A program made the position numbers and the translations under genes. A stretch of DNA of 64,000 nucleotides from Thiocapsa roseopersicina (GTDB lineage Bacteria > Pseudomonadota > Gammaproteobacteria > Chromatiales > Chromatiaceae): positions 62,001 through 126,000 of the forward strand of contig NZ_FNNZ01000010.1 of assembly GCF_900106925.1 (NCBI RefSeq). The letters are read 5' to 3'. Below the pieces are notes generated by a model. The model did not search any database. It had not been told where the DNA came from and saw nothing but the letters and a program-made list of their open reading frames with translations. This document shows, piece after piece, positions 54,989-63,733 of this stretch. Each line of letters opens with the position of its first letter. Positions within the stretch are counted from its first letter, which is position 1.

Positions 54989-56209
54989 TCATCCGTCGAC
55001 CGGCGTCTCCGAAGCGGCAGCCAGCGACTGCTGCGCGATCTCCAGCTCCTCGTTGGTGGGAATCACCAGCACCTGCACGGCACTCTCGGGCGTGCTGATG
55101 CAGCGCTCGCCGCGCTCTTCGAGGGCGTAGTTGGCGATGTCGTCCATCTTGATCCCGAGGTTCTCCAAACCCTCGCAGGCGCGACAGCGGATCTCGGCGG
55201 CGTTCTCGCCGATCCCGCCGGTGAAGACGACGGCATCGACCCGGCCAAGCTCGGCGTAATAGGCGCCGATGTATTTCTTGATCCGATGGGCCGTGATGCC
55301 GATGGCCAGCTCGGCGCCGTCGTTGCCTTCCTCGGCCAGACGGTCGATCTCGCGCATGTCGTTGACGCCGCAGATCCCCAGGAGACCGCTCTGGCGATTC
55401 AAGAGGTCCTCGATCGCGTCCGTATCAAGGCCGAGGTTCTTCGCAAGGTAGAAGAGAACGGCCGGATCGATGTCGCCGCAGCGCGTACCCATGACCAGAC
55501 CTTCCAACGGGGTGAGACCCATGGAGGTGTCCACGCTCTTGCCGTCGCGGATCGCCGTCGCACTGCACCCGTTGCCCAGATGCAGCGTGATCAGGTTGCA
55601 GCCCTCCAAAGGCCGGCCGAGCATCGCGGCGGCGCACTTGGCGACATAGTAGTGCGATGTGCCGTGGAAGCCGTAGCGGCGGATCCTGTGCTCCCGATAC
55701 AGCCACTCCGGAATCGCGTAGCGATACGAGGTCCGCGGCATCGTCTGGTGGAACGAGGTATCGAAGACGGCGACCGAGGGCACCGTCGGGAAGAGCCGGC
55801 GGGCCACCTCGATGCCGGCGAGATGGGCCGGATTGTGCAGCGGCGCCAAGGGCACCACGCCCCGAATGGCGGCGACGACGGCATCGTCAACGATGGTCGG
55901 GCGCTTGAAATGCTCGCCGCCGTGGACGACGCGATGACCGATGGCGGCCAGCTCCGAGACATCGCCCAGGACCCGGGTCTCATGCAGCGCCTTGACGATT
56001 CGATCGATACCCTCTTGGTGGGTCGGGATCGGCACCCGGGCGCGGCCCGACTGCTGGTTCCCGGAGGCATCCAACCACTCCTCCTTGATCTCGCCCTCGG
56101 GCTCGCCGATGCGCGACACCGAGCCCGAGGCGAGGGCAACCCAATCCTCGCTGCGGAAGAGCTGATATTTGATCGACGAGCTGCCTGAATTGAGGACGAG
56201 TACCTTCAC
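54989..56209 (-). CDS. ackA: Acetate kinase
   Basis: This 406-residue ASKHA-fold enzyme interconverts acetyl phosphate and acetate with ADP/ATP. It starts (at GTG) VKVLVLNSGSSSIKYQLF and has VAVFDTSFHQTMP, HLGNGCSATAI, MGTRCGDIDPA and FTGGIGENAAEIR. GGAG precedes the GTG. It begins 13 bases after the pta stop, so the two form one operon for acetate and acetyl-phosphate metabolism. Confidence 0.96.
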   Translation of the reverse strand: MKVLVLNSGSSSIKYQLFRSEDWVALASGSVSRIGEPEGEIKEEWLDASGNQQSGRARVPIPTHQEGIDRIVKALHETRVLGDVSELAAIGHRVVHGGEHFKRPTIVDDAVVAAIRGVVPLAPLHNPAHLAGIEVARRLFPTVPSVAVFDTSFHQTMPRTSYRYAIPEWLYREHRIRRYGFHGTSHYYVAKCAAAMLGRPLEGCNLITLHLGNGCSATAIRDGKSVDTSMGLTPLEGLVMGTRCGDIDPAVLFYLAKNLGLDTDAIEDLLNRQSGLLGICGVNDMREIDRLAEEGNDGAELAIGITAHRIKKYIGAYYAELGRVDAVVFTGGIGENAAEIRCRACEGLENLGIKMDDIANYALEERGERCISTPESAVQVLVIPTNEELEIAQQSLAAASETPVDG

Positions 56210-56222
56210 CTGAGTCTCCTGA

Positions 56223-58361
56223 TCAGTCCCGAGTCACGCCGATGGTATCGCTGTCGGCACGCGCCGAGGCGAGCGCATGATCGTTTTGTGCCTGAATCGC
56301 GGTGATCGTCACGGTATTGACGATGTCGGTCACGGTGCAGCCTCGACTCAGATCGTTGACGGGCTTGTTCAAGCCCTGAAGCACCGGGCCGATGGCCACG
56401 GCGTTGGCGCTGCGCTGCACCGCCTTGTACGTATTGTTGCCCGTATTGAGATCCGGAAAAATAAACACGGTGGCATGTCCGGCGACCTCGCTGTCGGGCA
56501 TCTTCGAGCGCGCCACCCCGATGTCGACCGCCGCGTCGTACTGGATCGGCCCCTCCAGTTTGAGGTCGGGGCGACGCTCGCGTGCGATCCGCACCGCCTC
56601 GCGCACGCGCTCCACGTCGGCACCCTTGCCCGAGCTGCCGCTGGAATAGGACAACATGGCCACACGCGGCTCGATCCCGAACGCGGCGGCGGTTCCGGCC
56701 GAGGTGATGGCAATGTCGGCCAGATCCTCGGAGGTCGGGTTCGGGTTGACGGCGCAGTCACCGTAGACCAGCACCTGGTCGGCGAGACACATGAAGAAAA
56801 CGCTCGAAACGAGCTTCACGCCCGGCTTGGTCTTGATGATCTCGAAGGCCGGTCGAATGGTGTGCTGGGTGGTGTGCAGGGCACCCGAAACCATCCCGTC
56901 GGCATCGCCCGTGTGGACCATCATGGTGCCGAAATAGCTCACGTCCTCCAAGGCGTCGCGCGCCATCTGCTCGGAGATGCACTTATGCTTGCGTAGCTCG
57001 AAATAGGTTTGCGCATAGCGCTCGCGATCCGGGGCGGTCGTCGGGTCGATGATGGGGATTCCGTTCAGCTTGAGTCCCAGCTCGCCGATCCGGCGACGGA
57101 TCTTTTCGGGGTCGCCGAGCAGGGTCAGATCCACAACCTGGCGCAGCGTGAGGATCTCTGCCGCCCGCAGGATCCGCTCGTCGGTGCCCTCGGGCAGCAC
57201 GATGCGCTGACGGCGCGTCTTGGCGCGTCGCACCAGCTCGTACTCGAACATCAACGGCGTGGTGCGGTCGGAGTGTCGCACCGCGATCCGAGCGCGCAGC
57301 TCTTCGACGTCCACATGACCCTCGAAGACGCCGAGACCGGCCGCGATCTTGCGCTCGTCGCCGGGTAGGATGGTCGCCTCGATACCGTTGACCTTCATGG
57401 CAGTGGTGAAGGTATCGGTCGGCACCCGCAGGATCGAGACCTTGGTGCGGCGTAGCCCCTCGAGCAGACGCTGGACATTCTCGGCCGGTTGCAGTCCGCC
57501 GGTCAGCAGCAGCCCGGCCACGCGCGGGAAGGACGAGGACACATCGGCCGCGAGACTCGCGAGGATGATGTCGGAGCGATCGCCCGCGGTGATGATGAGG
57601 CAGCCGTCCTCGATGTAGCTGAGGAAGTCCGGGACCTCCATCGCCGCGATCTTGTAGTTGGAGACGACCTGGTTCATGGCGTCGCCGTCGCCGCAGAGAC
57701 ACTCGCAGTCCAAAGCCTGGCGGATCTCGCCGACGGTCGGCATGCCGAGTGCGGCCTGTCGCGGCAGCACATAGACGTTCTCGCGCTCCGGCAAAAGCTT
57801 GCGGGCACGGGCCTTGACCGTTTCCACATGCTCCGGGTCGACACCGTTGATGACGCTCGCGAGGAAGTCTCCGCCGCGATTGCGCATCGACTCATGCGCC
57901 ATGTAGAGCGCCTCGAGCGCCTCTTCCGGGCTGCGCCCGAAGCCCTTCACCACGACCACGACGTTGCAGCCGAGGTTGTTGGCCAGGTCGGCGTTGAAGT
58001 CGAACTCCAGTGAGGGCACCAACCCGTCGAAGTCGGTCCCGGCACAGACGACGAGGTCGCAACACTCTTCGAGCATCTTGAACTTGTTCAAGATCATCTT
58101 GAGCAGCTCGTCGTAATGCCCGGCTGCGACCAGGTGACTGGCGGTCTCCGCCGTGCAGCCGTAGAGCATCTCCGGAGAGAAGGGCAGGTCATAACGACTG
58201 CGGATGAGCGTGGTCAGGTTGTCCTGCTCGACGCCCTTGGAGACGATCGGGCGAAAGAACCCCACCTTCCGGTTGACGGCGTAGAGCATCTCCATGAAGC
58301 CCAGAACAACGACGGACTTACCGCTGCCGGAACCGGCACCGGCGATGTAGACGCTTTGCAT
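56223..58361 (-). CDS. pta: Phosphate acetyltransferase, long form
   Basis: This 712-residue protein has an N-terminal BioD-like P-loop domain (YIAGAGSGSGKSVVVLGF at the start), a central DRTGG domain (about 215-320) and the C-terminal catalytic domain (about 385-705). The last includes IVLPEGTDERILRAAEIL and YSSGSSGKGADVERVREA. It is the long form with regulatory N-terminus. The start MQSVYIAGAGSGSG at 58361 fits the family. It makes acetyl phosphate from acetyl-CoA. It is co-transcribed with ackA. Confidence 0.95.
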   Translation of the reverse strand: MQSVYIAGAGSGSGKSVVVLGFMEMLYAVNRKVGFFRPIVSKGVEQDNLTTLIRSRYDLPFSPEMLYGCTAETASHLVAAGHYDELLKMILNKFKMLEECCDLVVCAGTDFDGLVPSLEFDFNADLANNLGCNVVVVVKGFGRSPEEALEALYMAHESMRNRGGDFLASVINGVDPEHVETVKARARKLLPERENVYVLPRQAALGMPTVGEIRQALDCECLCGDGDAMNQVVSNYKIAAMEVPDFLSYIEDGCLIITAGDRSDIILASLAADVSSSFPRVAGLLLTGGLQPAENVQRLLEGLRRTKVSILRVPTDTFTTAMKVNGIEATILPGDERKIAAGLGVFEGHVDVEELRARIAVRHSDRTTPLMFEYELVRRAKTRRQRIVLPEGTDERILRAAEILTLRQVVDLTLLGDPEKIRRRIGELGLKLNGIPIIDPTTAPDRERYAQTYFELRKHKCISEQMARDALEDVSYFGTMMVHTGDADGMVSGALHTTQHTIRPAFEIIKTKPGVKLVSSVFFMCLADQVLVYGDCAVNPNPTSEDLADIAITSAGTAAAFGIEPRVAMLSYSSGSSGKGADVERVREAVRIARERRPDLKLEGPIQYDAAVDIGVARSKMPDSEVAGHATVFIFPDLNTGNNTYKAVQRSANAVAIGPVLQGLNKPVNDLSRGCTVTDIVNTVTITAIQAQNDHALASARADSDTIGVTRD

Positions 58362-58499
58362 GGATCTTCCTCTTGCGCGAAACAGGCTGGACGGGGTCGA
58401 GCGACCCGATCGAATAGTTGGATGATTCGGCACGACGAACGCGCCGAATGCTGCACTGCGCAAAAATACCAGATAACGCCTACCGGCCGCGACCTCGCA

Positions 58500-58694
58500 T
58501 TAAGCCGCGTCCGCGCGACATGTGGATGTGCGAATCAGGTTCGCACCGTCGAGCGCACCAAATGCCTTATCCCTGACGCGGCTTAAGTCATTAAAATTTT
58601 TATCATCTTGAACCGCGTCGACGTCGACGCCTGTCGGTATCCACGAGATCGAGGCAAAACCAGTACCGTCCATGTCACGCCGGACGCGGTTCAA
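58500..58694. repeat. Composite CCGCG-ended repeat, copy 4 (after the double-thioredoxin gene)
   Basis: The first unit (58500-58586) runs TTAAGCCGCGTCC to GACGCGGCTTAA, then a 21-base AT-rich centre. The second unit (58608-58694) runs TTGAACCGCGTCG to GGACGCGGTTCAA. The inner sequence differs from the A and B types of copies 1-3 but matches the solo unit at 33712. On the minus strand the stop TGA of the neighbouring gene is inside the end TTGAACCGCG. Confidence 0.83.
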
Positions 58695-59737
58695 AGGGCC
58701 TCGGACAGGCGCCACTCCCCGAAACTCTCGGTCAAGTACGCCTTGCTGCTGATGTAGTTCAGAACGTTGCGCAGTCGGTAGAAGCGCACGACCGAGTCGA
58801 CCCGCAGCAGCTCCTTGCCGCGCTCGTCGAAGAAGAGGATCGAGGGGGCATAGAAGAGTCCGAGCTCGGCGGCCCACTCGCGCGCAGTGGTGCGCTCGCC
58901 GGAGGGCGTGACGACGGGCGTGTCGGACCACATGTCGAGCTGGACGCTGTCGAAGTTGCCGAAATAGCCCGTAATCGCGGGCTCCTTCAGGGCTTGGCCG
59001 TGCAGCACGTCGCAGGCATGACAATCGCCCTGCTCGAAGAAGACCGCGAGCGGGCGCTCGCTCGGGAAGCGTCGATCCAGGTTGTACGGGGGCTTCGCGA
59101 AGAAGGGCTGCTCATTGAGATCCTCCGGCTCGAACACCATCCGGTTCTCGCCGCGGGCGAGATAATCCCGAAAGGTCTCGCGGGCGTAGTGCCCGTCGGC
59201 GACATATTCGAGCGCGGCCCGGAACTGATAGGGCGGATAGTAGCCGCGCAAGCGCAGGGCGAGCTTGCCCTCGGCATCGTAGAAGAGCAGAGACGGCGTA
59301 AAGTTGGTCTCCTCGCGGACCGAGAAGTCGCGCTCGGTCATCACCTCGCCGTCGATCGTGGTGACCTCTTCGACACCCCACACATCGATCGCAACCAGAT
59401 CGAAGTGGCGCCGGGTGTACTCGAGGATATCGGAAAGACCGAAATTCTCGTTCAGGAGCTTGTGACAATAGGCGCAATGTTTCTGGCCGAAATAGACGAT
59501 GAGCCCCTGTTTGTCGTCGGCGATCGCCTCTTCGAGATCACTCGGAAGATCGAGGAAACCCGTCTTGAACCAATCCGGATGCTCGAGCAGATCCTCGCGG
59601 GGGAAGTCGTCGAAGCTGTAGACGGAATCGTCGGGCCCAGGCATGTCTTGGGCCTTCGCGCCGCCGATGCCCGCCGGTGCGCACGTGAGCAGGCCCAATG
59701 TCAAGACGATCGCCGAGGCGGCGGAAAAGCGAAACAT
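58691..59737 (-). CDS. Periplasmic protein with two thioredoxin-like domains
   Basis: This 348-residue protein has a signal peptide (SAASAIVLTLGLLTCAPAGI) and two thioredoxin-like domains. The first (about 65-185) has the redox pair KHCAYCHKLL. The second (about 225-335) has GDCHACDVLHG. Each is followed by a cis-Pro-type segment (TPSLLFYD, APSILFFD). It resembles DsbD-gamma or SoxW-type thiol reductases and could serve cytochrome or sulfur-oxidation enzyme maturation. That is inference; no partner gene is adjacent. The start at 59737 has GGAG upstream. Confidence 0.88.
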   Translation of the reverse strand: MFRFSAASAIVLTLGLLTCAPAGIGGAKAQDMPGPDDSVYSFDDFPREDLLEHPDWFKTGFLDLPSDLEEAIADDKQGLIVYFGQKHCAYCHKLLNENFGLSDILEYTRRHFDLVAIDVWGVEEVTTIDGEVMTERDFSVREETNFTPSLLFYDAEGKLALRLRGYYPPYQFRAALEYVADGHYARETFRDYLARGENRMVFEPEDLNEQPFFAKPPYNLDRRFPSERPLAVFFEQGDCHACDVLHGQALKEPAITGYFGNFDSVQLDMWSDTPVVTPSGERTTAREWAAELGLFYAPSILFFDERGKELLRVDSVVRFYRLRNVLNYISSKAYLTESFGEWRLSEAL

Positions 59738-59757
59738 GCGTGATCTCCGTTGGGGGT

Positions 59758-59951
59758 TTAAACCGCGTCCAGAGTGAAATGGGTCATTTTCATGTTGTGT
59801 CGGGCTCAAGGATTTTTCCGACCTCCGTGGAGACGCGGTTAAAATTTAATAATTTTCAATATCTTAAACCGAGACAGCTCCGACAGCTGTCGGAGCTGGC
59901 GCGGCCAAGCCAATCCAACAAACGACGCATACCGCACCGGGCGCGTTTTAA
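59758..59951. repeat. Composite CCGCG-ended repeat, copy 5 (upstream of the double-thioredoxin gene)
   Basis: The first unit (59758-59842) runs TTAAACCGCGTCCAGAG to GACGCGGTTAA and is of B type. A 21-base AT-rich centre follows. The second unit (59864-59951) ends GGGCGCGTTTTAA and is of A type. The A unit contains its own perfect hairpin, AGCTCCGACAGCTGTCGGAGCT. Unlike the other copies it does not touch a stop codon; the nudE stop is 54 bases away. Confidence 0.82.
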
Positions 59952-60005
59952 TCGTCAACGCCGTCCGGGACACGTCCGGATCCACCGGGTTCGGATCGGC
60001 CCCGG

Positions 60006-60551
60006 TCAGGGCTTGCGATCCATGATACGCAAGGCGATGAATAGGGCCGCGACGGACCGGGCCTCGTTGAAATCCTCGCGAGCAAGCAGCTCGTCGAGCG
60101 CATCGAGTCTCCAGGGCACCACCTCGATCGGCTCCGGCTCGTCGCCGGGAAGTGACTTGGGATAGAGCTCGCGAGCCAGCACAATGAGACTATGATGCTC
60201 GATGTAGCCGGGGACCAGCGAGACGCGTTTGATGATCCGCAGGTCCCGGGCGCCGTAGCCGATCTCCTCCTGGATCTCGCGGTCCGCGGCGGCCAAGGGA
60301 TCCTCGCCGGCTTCCACAACGCCCTTGGGCAGTCCGAGCTCGTAGCGGTCGCTGCCGGCACCGTATTCGCGGATCAAGAGCACCGTCTCGGCGTCGAGCA
60401 TGGGCACGATCATGACCGAATCCGTACCGCCGGGCACCCGCTCGAAGGTGCGTCGCGCGCCGTTCGCAAACTCCAGATCGACCTCTTCAACCCGAAACAA
60501 GCGGCTCTGGGCGACGATCCGCCGATCCAGTATTTTCGGTTTGCGAAGCAT
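60006..60551 (-). CDS. nudE: ADP compounds hydrolase NudE
   Basis: This 181-residue Nudix hydrolase has the box GVVEAGEDPLAAADREIQEE followed by IGY, giving the Gx5Ex7REUxEExGU pattern. It starts MLRKPKILDRRIVAQSRLFR as in NudE proteins, which cleave ADP-ribose, Ap3A and NADH. It is divergent from the yrfG-like gene; these two are also neighbours in E. coli. The assignment to NudE rather than another ADP-ribose pyrophosphatase is fairly secure. Confidence 0.9.
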   Translation of the reverse strand: MLRKPKILDRRIVAQSRLFRVEEVDLEFANGARRTFERVPGGTDSVMIVPMLDAETVLLIREYGAGSDRYELGLPKGVVEAGEDPLAAADREIQEEIGYGARDLRIIKRVSLVPGYIEHHSLIVLARELYPKSLPGDEPEPIEVVPWRLDALDELLAREDFNEARSVAALFIALRIMDRKP

Positions 60552-60620
60552 GAACGAGACTCCGATGGGTCAAGTCGCTGCGAAGCGACGCTGGAACAAC
60601 GAGGCGATAAGGGGTATGGC

Positions 60621-61286
60621 ATGATCGACTGGCATCGGATCGACACCGTCTTCCTGGACATGGACGGCACCCTGCTCGACCTGCATTTCGACAATCATTT
60701 TTGGCTCGAGCATGTCCCCGAGCGATACGCGCAAGCCCGCGGGCTCGCGCCCGAGGTCGCCAAGGCCCAGCTGCTCGCCCGCTATCGCAATATCGAGGGC
60801 ACACTCGAGTGGTATTGCGTCGACCACTGGAGCCGCGAGCTCGGTTTGGATATCGCCCTGCTCAAGCAAGAGGTCGAGCATCTGATCGCGGTCCATCCGC
60901 ATGTGCTCGATTTTCTGGAGGCGCTCGAACGACGCGGCAAGCGGCGCGTCTTGGTGACCAATGCCCATCAGAAGGCGCTCGCGCTCAAGCTCTCGCGGAC
61001 CCGGCTCGGCGGACACTTCGAGCGGATTATCTGCTCGCATGACCTGCGGGTCGCCAAGGAGGCGCCGGGTTTCTGGTCGCTGGTGCACGCGATCGAGCCC
61101 TTCGACGTCGAGCGGACACTCTTCATCGACGACAGCACGAGCGTCTTGCGGGCGGCGCGCGACTTCGGGTTTCACTGGTTGATGGCGGTCGTCGAACCCG
61201 ACTCGACGGGGCCGAGGCGTGAGGTCGCCGACTTTCCGGCGATCGCTCATTTCGGCGATCTGCTTCCGAGTCTGCATTCCGACTGA
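60621..61286 (+). CDS. yrfG: HAD-family nucleotidase YrfG
   Basis: This 221-residue HAD hydrolase has motif I FLDMDGTLLDLHFDNHFW, motif II LVTNAHQKAL, Lys in VAKEAPGFW and motif IV LFIDDSTSVLRAA. It resembles YrfG, a GMP/IMP 5'-nucleotidase. AGGGG precedes the ATG. It is convergent with rhlB and divergent from nudE, with 69 bases between the two starts. Confidence 0.9.
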   Translation: MIDWHRIDTVFLDMDGTLLDLHFDNHFWLEHVPERYAQARGLAPEVAKAQLLARYRNIEGTLEWYCVDHWSRELGLDIALLKQEVEHLIAVHPHVLDFLEALERRGKRRVLVTNAHQKALALKLSRTRLGGHFERIICSHDLRVAKEAPGFWSLVHAIEPFDVERTLFIDDSTSVLRAARDFGFHWLMAVVEPDSTGPRREVADFPAIAHFGDLLPSLHSD

Positions 61287-61320
61287 GGGACGCAGGGGGC
61301 GCAGAGCGCGGCTTCGTTGC

Positions 61321-62955
61321 TCAATCGACCGGCTCGGGCACAGGAGAGTTTGTCTGCGGATTCGCGCCCTCCGCGTCCGGCTTCTTGGAGCGGCGCCGGC
61401 GGCGCTTCTTCGACTCTACCGTCGAGGTCTCCGAGGTTCCGGAATCCGCGTGAGGAGCACCCCTTGCCGGGCCCGAGGACACCGCCGACGGGTCGGTCAG
61501 CGCGGCGATCTCGGGCTGTCTCCGGGGTGCCGCGACAGGGGTCTCGGCCGGAGTCTCCGCAGACTGAGCCCTCGGCCGGGATGGCGACCCGGATGGCGAC
61601 CCGGATGGCGACCCGGATAACGACCCGGATGGCGACCGACGCTCCCCGCCCGCGCGCGGACGGCGCTCGCCGCGCCCGGCACCGGCTCCGCCCCCGCCGC
61701 CACTCCCGCCGCGGGGCGTACGAGCAGGCCGCGCCTCGCACCGATCCTCGCGATCCGGACGCATCCGGCTGCGCGGATTCACCTCGGCAAGCAGCGCCGG
61801 ATCGACCGGCTCGACGGGGATCTTCGCACCGATGAAGGCCTCGATGTCCGGCAGACAGAAGGCATAGGTCTCGCAGACGAAGCCGATCGCGTCCCCGGCG
61901 GCACCGGCACGCGCGGTCCGCCCGATGCGGTGGACATAGTCCTCCGGATCCTCGGGCAGGTCGTAGTTCACCACATGGGTCACGTCCGGGATGTGCAGCC
62001 CGCGCGCGGCCACGTCGGTGCCGACCAGCACGGGAAGCTTGCCCTCGGTGAAGTCCTTTAAGAGCTTCAGGCGTTTCTTCTGGGGTACGTCCCCGGAGAG
62101 CACCGCGGTGTTGATGCCGTTGCCCTGGAGGAAACCCCAGACGCGATCGGCCTCGCGTTTGGTGTTGACGAAGACCATGATGCGCGCATCGTCCCAGCCG
62201 CGGACCAGGCCGAGCAGCAAGGCGATCTTCTCCTCGTTGGAGGTCATGTAGCAGCATTGGCGCACGCGATCGGCCGTGATGGTCTCGGTCTCGATCTTCA
62301 CGAGCTGCGGGTGGTTCATGTGCTCGTAGGCAAGCTCGGTGACGCGATAGGAGAGTGTCGCCGAGAAGAGGAGCCCCTGACGGCTCTCCGGCGGCGGCAT
62401 GCGCCGGAGGAGGAAGCGGATATCCTTGATGAATCCGAGGTCGAACATGCGGTCGGCCTCGTCGAGCACCACCGCCTCGATCGCCTGCAGATCGAAGACC
62501 TTTTGCTTGAAATAGTCGATCAGGCGCCCGGGCGTGCCGATGAGGATATCGACGCCGCCGGCGACCTGGTCGCGCTGCTCCTGGTAGCCCGCGCCGCCGT
62601 AAACCACGGCGATGCGCAGCCCCGTGTGCTTGGCCAGCAGCTCCGTATCCCGATGGATCTGAACGGCGAGCTCGCGGGTCGGGGCGAGGATCAGCGCCCG
62701 CGGACGCGCGATCTGTGCCGTGGCGGGCGCGGGATTGGTCAGCAAGCGTTGCATCAGGACGATCAGGAAGGCGGCGGTCTTGCCCGTACCGGTCTGGGCC
62801 TGACCGGCGACGTCCCGTCCCGACAGTGCGATCGGCAGGGTTTGTTCCTGGATCGGGGTACAGCGGGTAAAACCCGCTTCGTCGAGTCCGTCGATGATCC
62901 GTTGATCGAGCGCGAAGCTGTCGAAGCGGGTCTGAGTGAGGTGTTTGTCGGTCAT
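61321..62955 (-). CDS. rhlB: DEAD-box RNA helicase RhlB
   Basis: This 544-residue helicase has the DEAD-box motifs in order: Q motif [32 protein letters not shown] (VLDEADRMF), SAT, and [10 protein letters not shown]. The N-terminus [17 protein letters not shown] and the neighbourhood (next to trxA and rho) point to RhlB, the degradosome helicase. The C-terminal 140 residues are disordered, with Arg/Gly and Ser-Gly-Ser-Pro repeats and a lysine-rich end. It is divergent from trxA. Confidence 0.92.
   Translation of the reverse strand: MTDKHLTQTRFDSFALDQRIIDGLDEAGFTRCTPIQEQTLPIALSGRDVAGQAQTGTGKTAAFLIVLMQRLLTNPAPATAQIARPRALILAPTRELAVQIHRDTELLAKHTGLRIAVVYGGAGYQEQRDQVAGGVDILIGTPGRLIDYFKQKVFDLQAIEAVVLDEADRMFDLGFIKDIRFLLRRMPPPESRQGLLFSATLSYRVTELAYEHMNHPQLVKIETETITADRVRQCCYMTSNEEKIALLLGLVRGWDDARIMVFVNTKREADRVWGFLQGNGINTAVLSGDVPQKKRLKLLKDFTEGKLPVLVGTDVAARGLHIPDVTHVVNYDLPEDPEDYVHRIGRTARAGAAGDAIGFVCETYAFCLPDIEAFIGAKIPVEPVDPALLAEVNPRSRMRPDREDRCEARPARTPRGGSGGGGGAGAGRGERRPRAGGERRSPSGSLSGSPSGSPSGSPSRPRAQSAETPAETPVAAPRRQPEIAALTDPSAVSSGPARGAPHADSGTSETSTVESKKRRRRRSKKPDAEGANPQTNSPVPEPVD
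61579..61637. repeat. 12-bp tandem repeat within rhlB
   Basis: Nearly five copies of GGATGGCGACCC lie head to tail, the fourth with two changes. Each unit encodes four residues, Ser-Gly-Ser-Pro on the coding strand, in the disordered helicase tail. The length is a multiple of three per unit, so copy-number change would not shift the frame. Confidence 0.85.
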
Positions 62956-63186
62956 GCCGTGGGGAGTCCCTGGAGCTACGCGCCTCGCGGATTGGCAAGG
63001 CTTGCAAATTCTCTTCGCTTTGGATCAAATAGCATCTTACTCAAGGGCACATTCCAACGCCAATTCGCCCGCCTGCTCCTCGATCCGTTCGCGCCGCGCC
63101 CCAGCGACCCCGCTCCGCCGTCATCCGCCGAACGTGATATCGAAACAACCGCCCGTGCCGCAACCACCCTATGGGAGATCACTTCA

Positions 63187-63513
63187 GTGAGCGATAGCAT
63201 CGTCCATGTGACCGATGATTCATTCGAAGACGAGGTTTTGAAATCCCTCGAACCCGTGCTCGTGGACTACTGGGCCGACTGGTGCGGACCCTGCAAGATG
63301 ATCGCACCAGTGCTCGACGAGATCGCCGGGGAGTACGCCGGCCGCATCAAGGTCGCGAAGCTCAACATCGACGAGAACCCCAACACCCCGCCACGTTACG
63401 GTATTCGCGGCATCCCGACCCTGATGCTGTTCCGTCAAGGCGAGGTCGAAGCAACTAAGGTCGGCGCGGTGTCCAAGTCTCAATTGACGGCTTTCATCGA
63501 CAGCAATCTTTAA
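63187..63513 (+). CDS. trxA: Thioredoxin
   Basis: This 108-residue protein starts at GTG ([18 protein letters not shown]) with GGGAG upstream. It has the active site [16 protein letters not shown] and the cis-Pro loop [11 protein letters not shown]. It reduces protein disulphides in the cytoplasm. It lies between divergent rhlB and downstream rho, the arrangement known from E. coli. Confidence 0.97.
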   Translation: MSDSIVHVTDDSFEDEVLKSLEPVLVDYWADWCGPCKMIAPVLDEIAGEYAGRIKVAKLNIDENPNTPPRYGIRGIPTLMLFRQGEVEATKVGAVSKSQLTAFIDSNL

Positions 63514-63733
63514 AGGCCACCGGCAACGGTATCCGGTTCAATCTCCCGGCCGCCCCCGCGGACCGGATCCGATACCGGCAATCATGGCCACCGATCGACA
63601 CTCCCGAGGGGCCGCCGCCAAGGCGCCCCGTCCCCGTAAAGCGACCACCCCCAACCGCGTTCCCCCGCAACACGGGCCCTGCCCCGGGGCGTTGCCGAAC
63701 ACCCCCTCACCTCCGCCGACGACAAAAAATGTG
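63514..63733 (+). other. Long leader between trxA and rho
   Basis: These 220 bases have no convincing gene. In E. coli the rho leader is the site where Rho limits its own synthesis. A C-rich, G-poor stretch near 63655-63725 would suit Rho binding. No intrinsic terminator with a T run was found after trxA. Confidence 0.45.

Noticed and set aside
52706-56188. An 1160-codon frame across ompA-like and ackA genes
   Set aside because: It is antisense to two well-recognised genes and reads as Leu/Gly/Arg-rich shadow sequence.
61579-61637. CRISPR-like array in the rhlB region
   Set aside because: The repeats are 12 bp, head to tail and without spacers, so they are a coding minisatellite.
61247-63028. 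A 593-codon frame overlapping rhlB on the same strand
   Set aside because: It is another frame of rhlB. All DEAD-box motifs are in the 544-codon frame.
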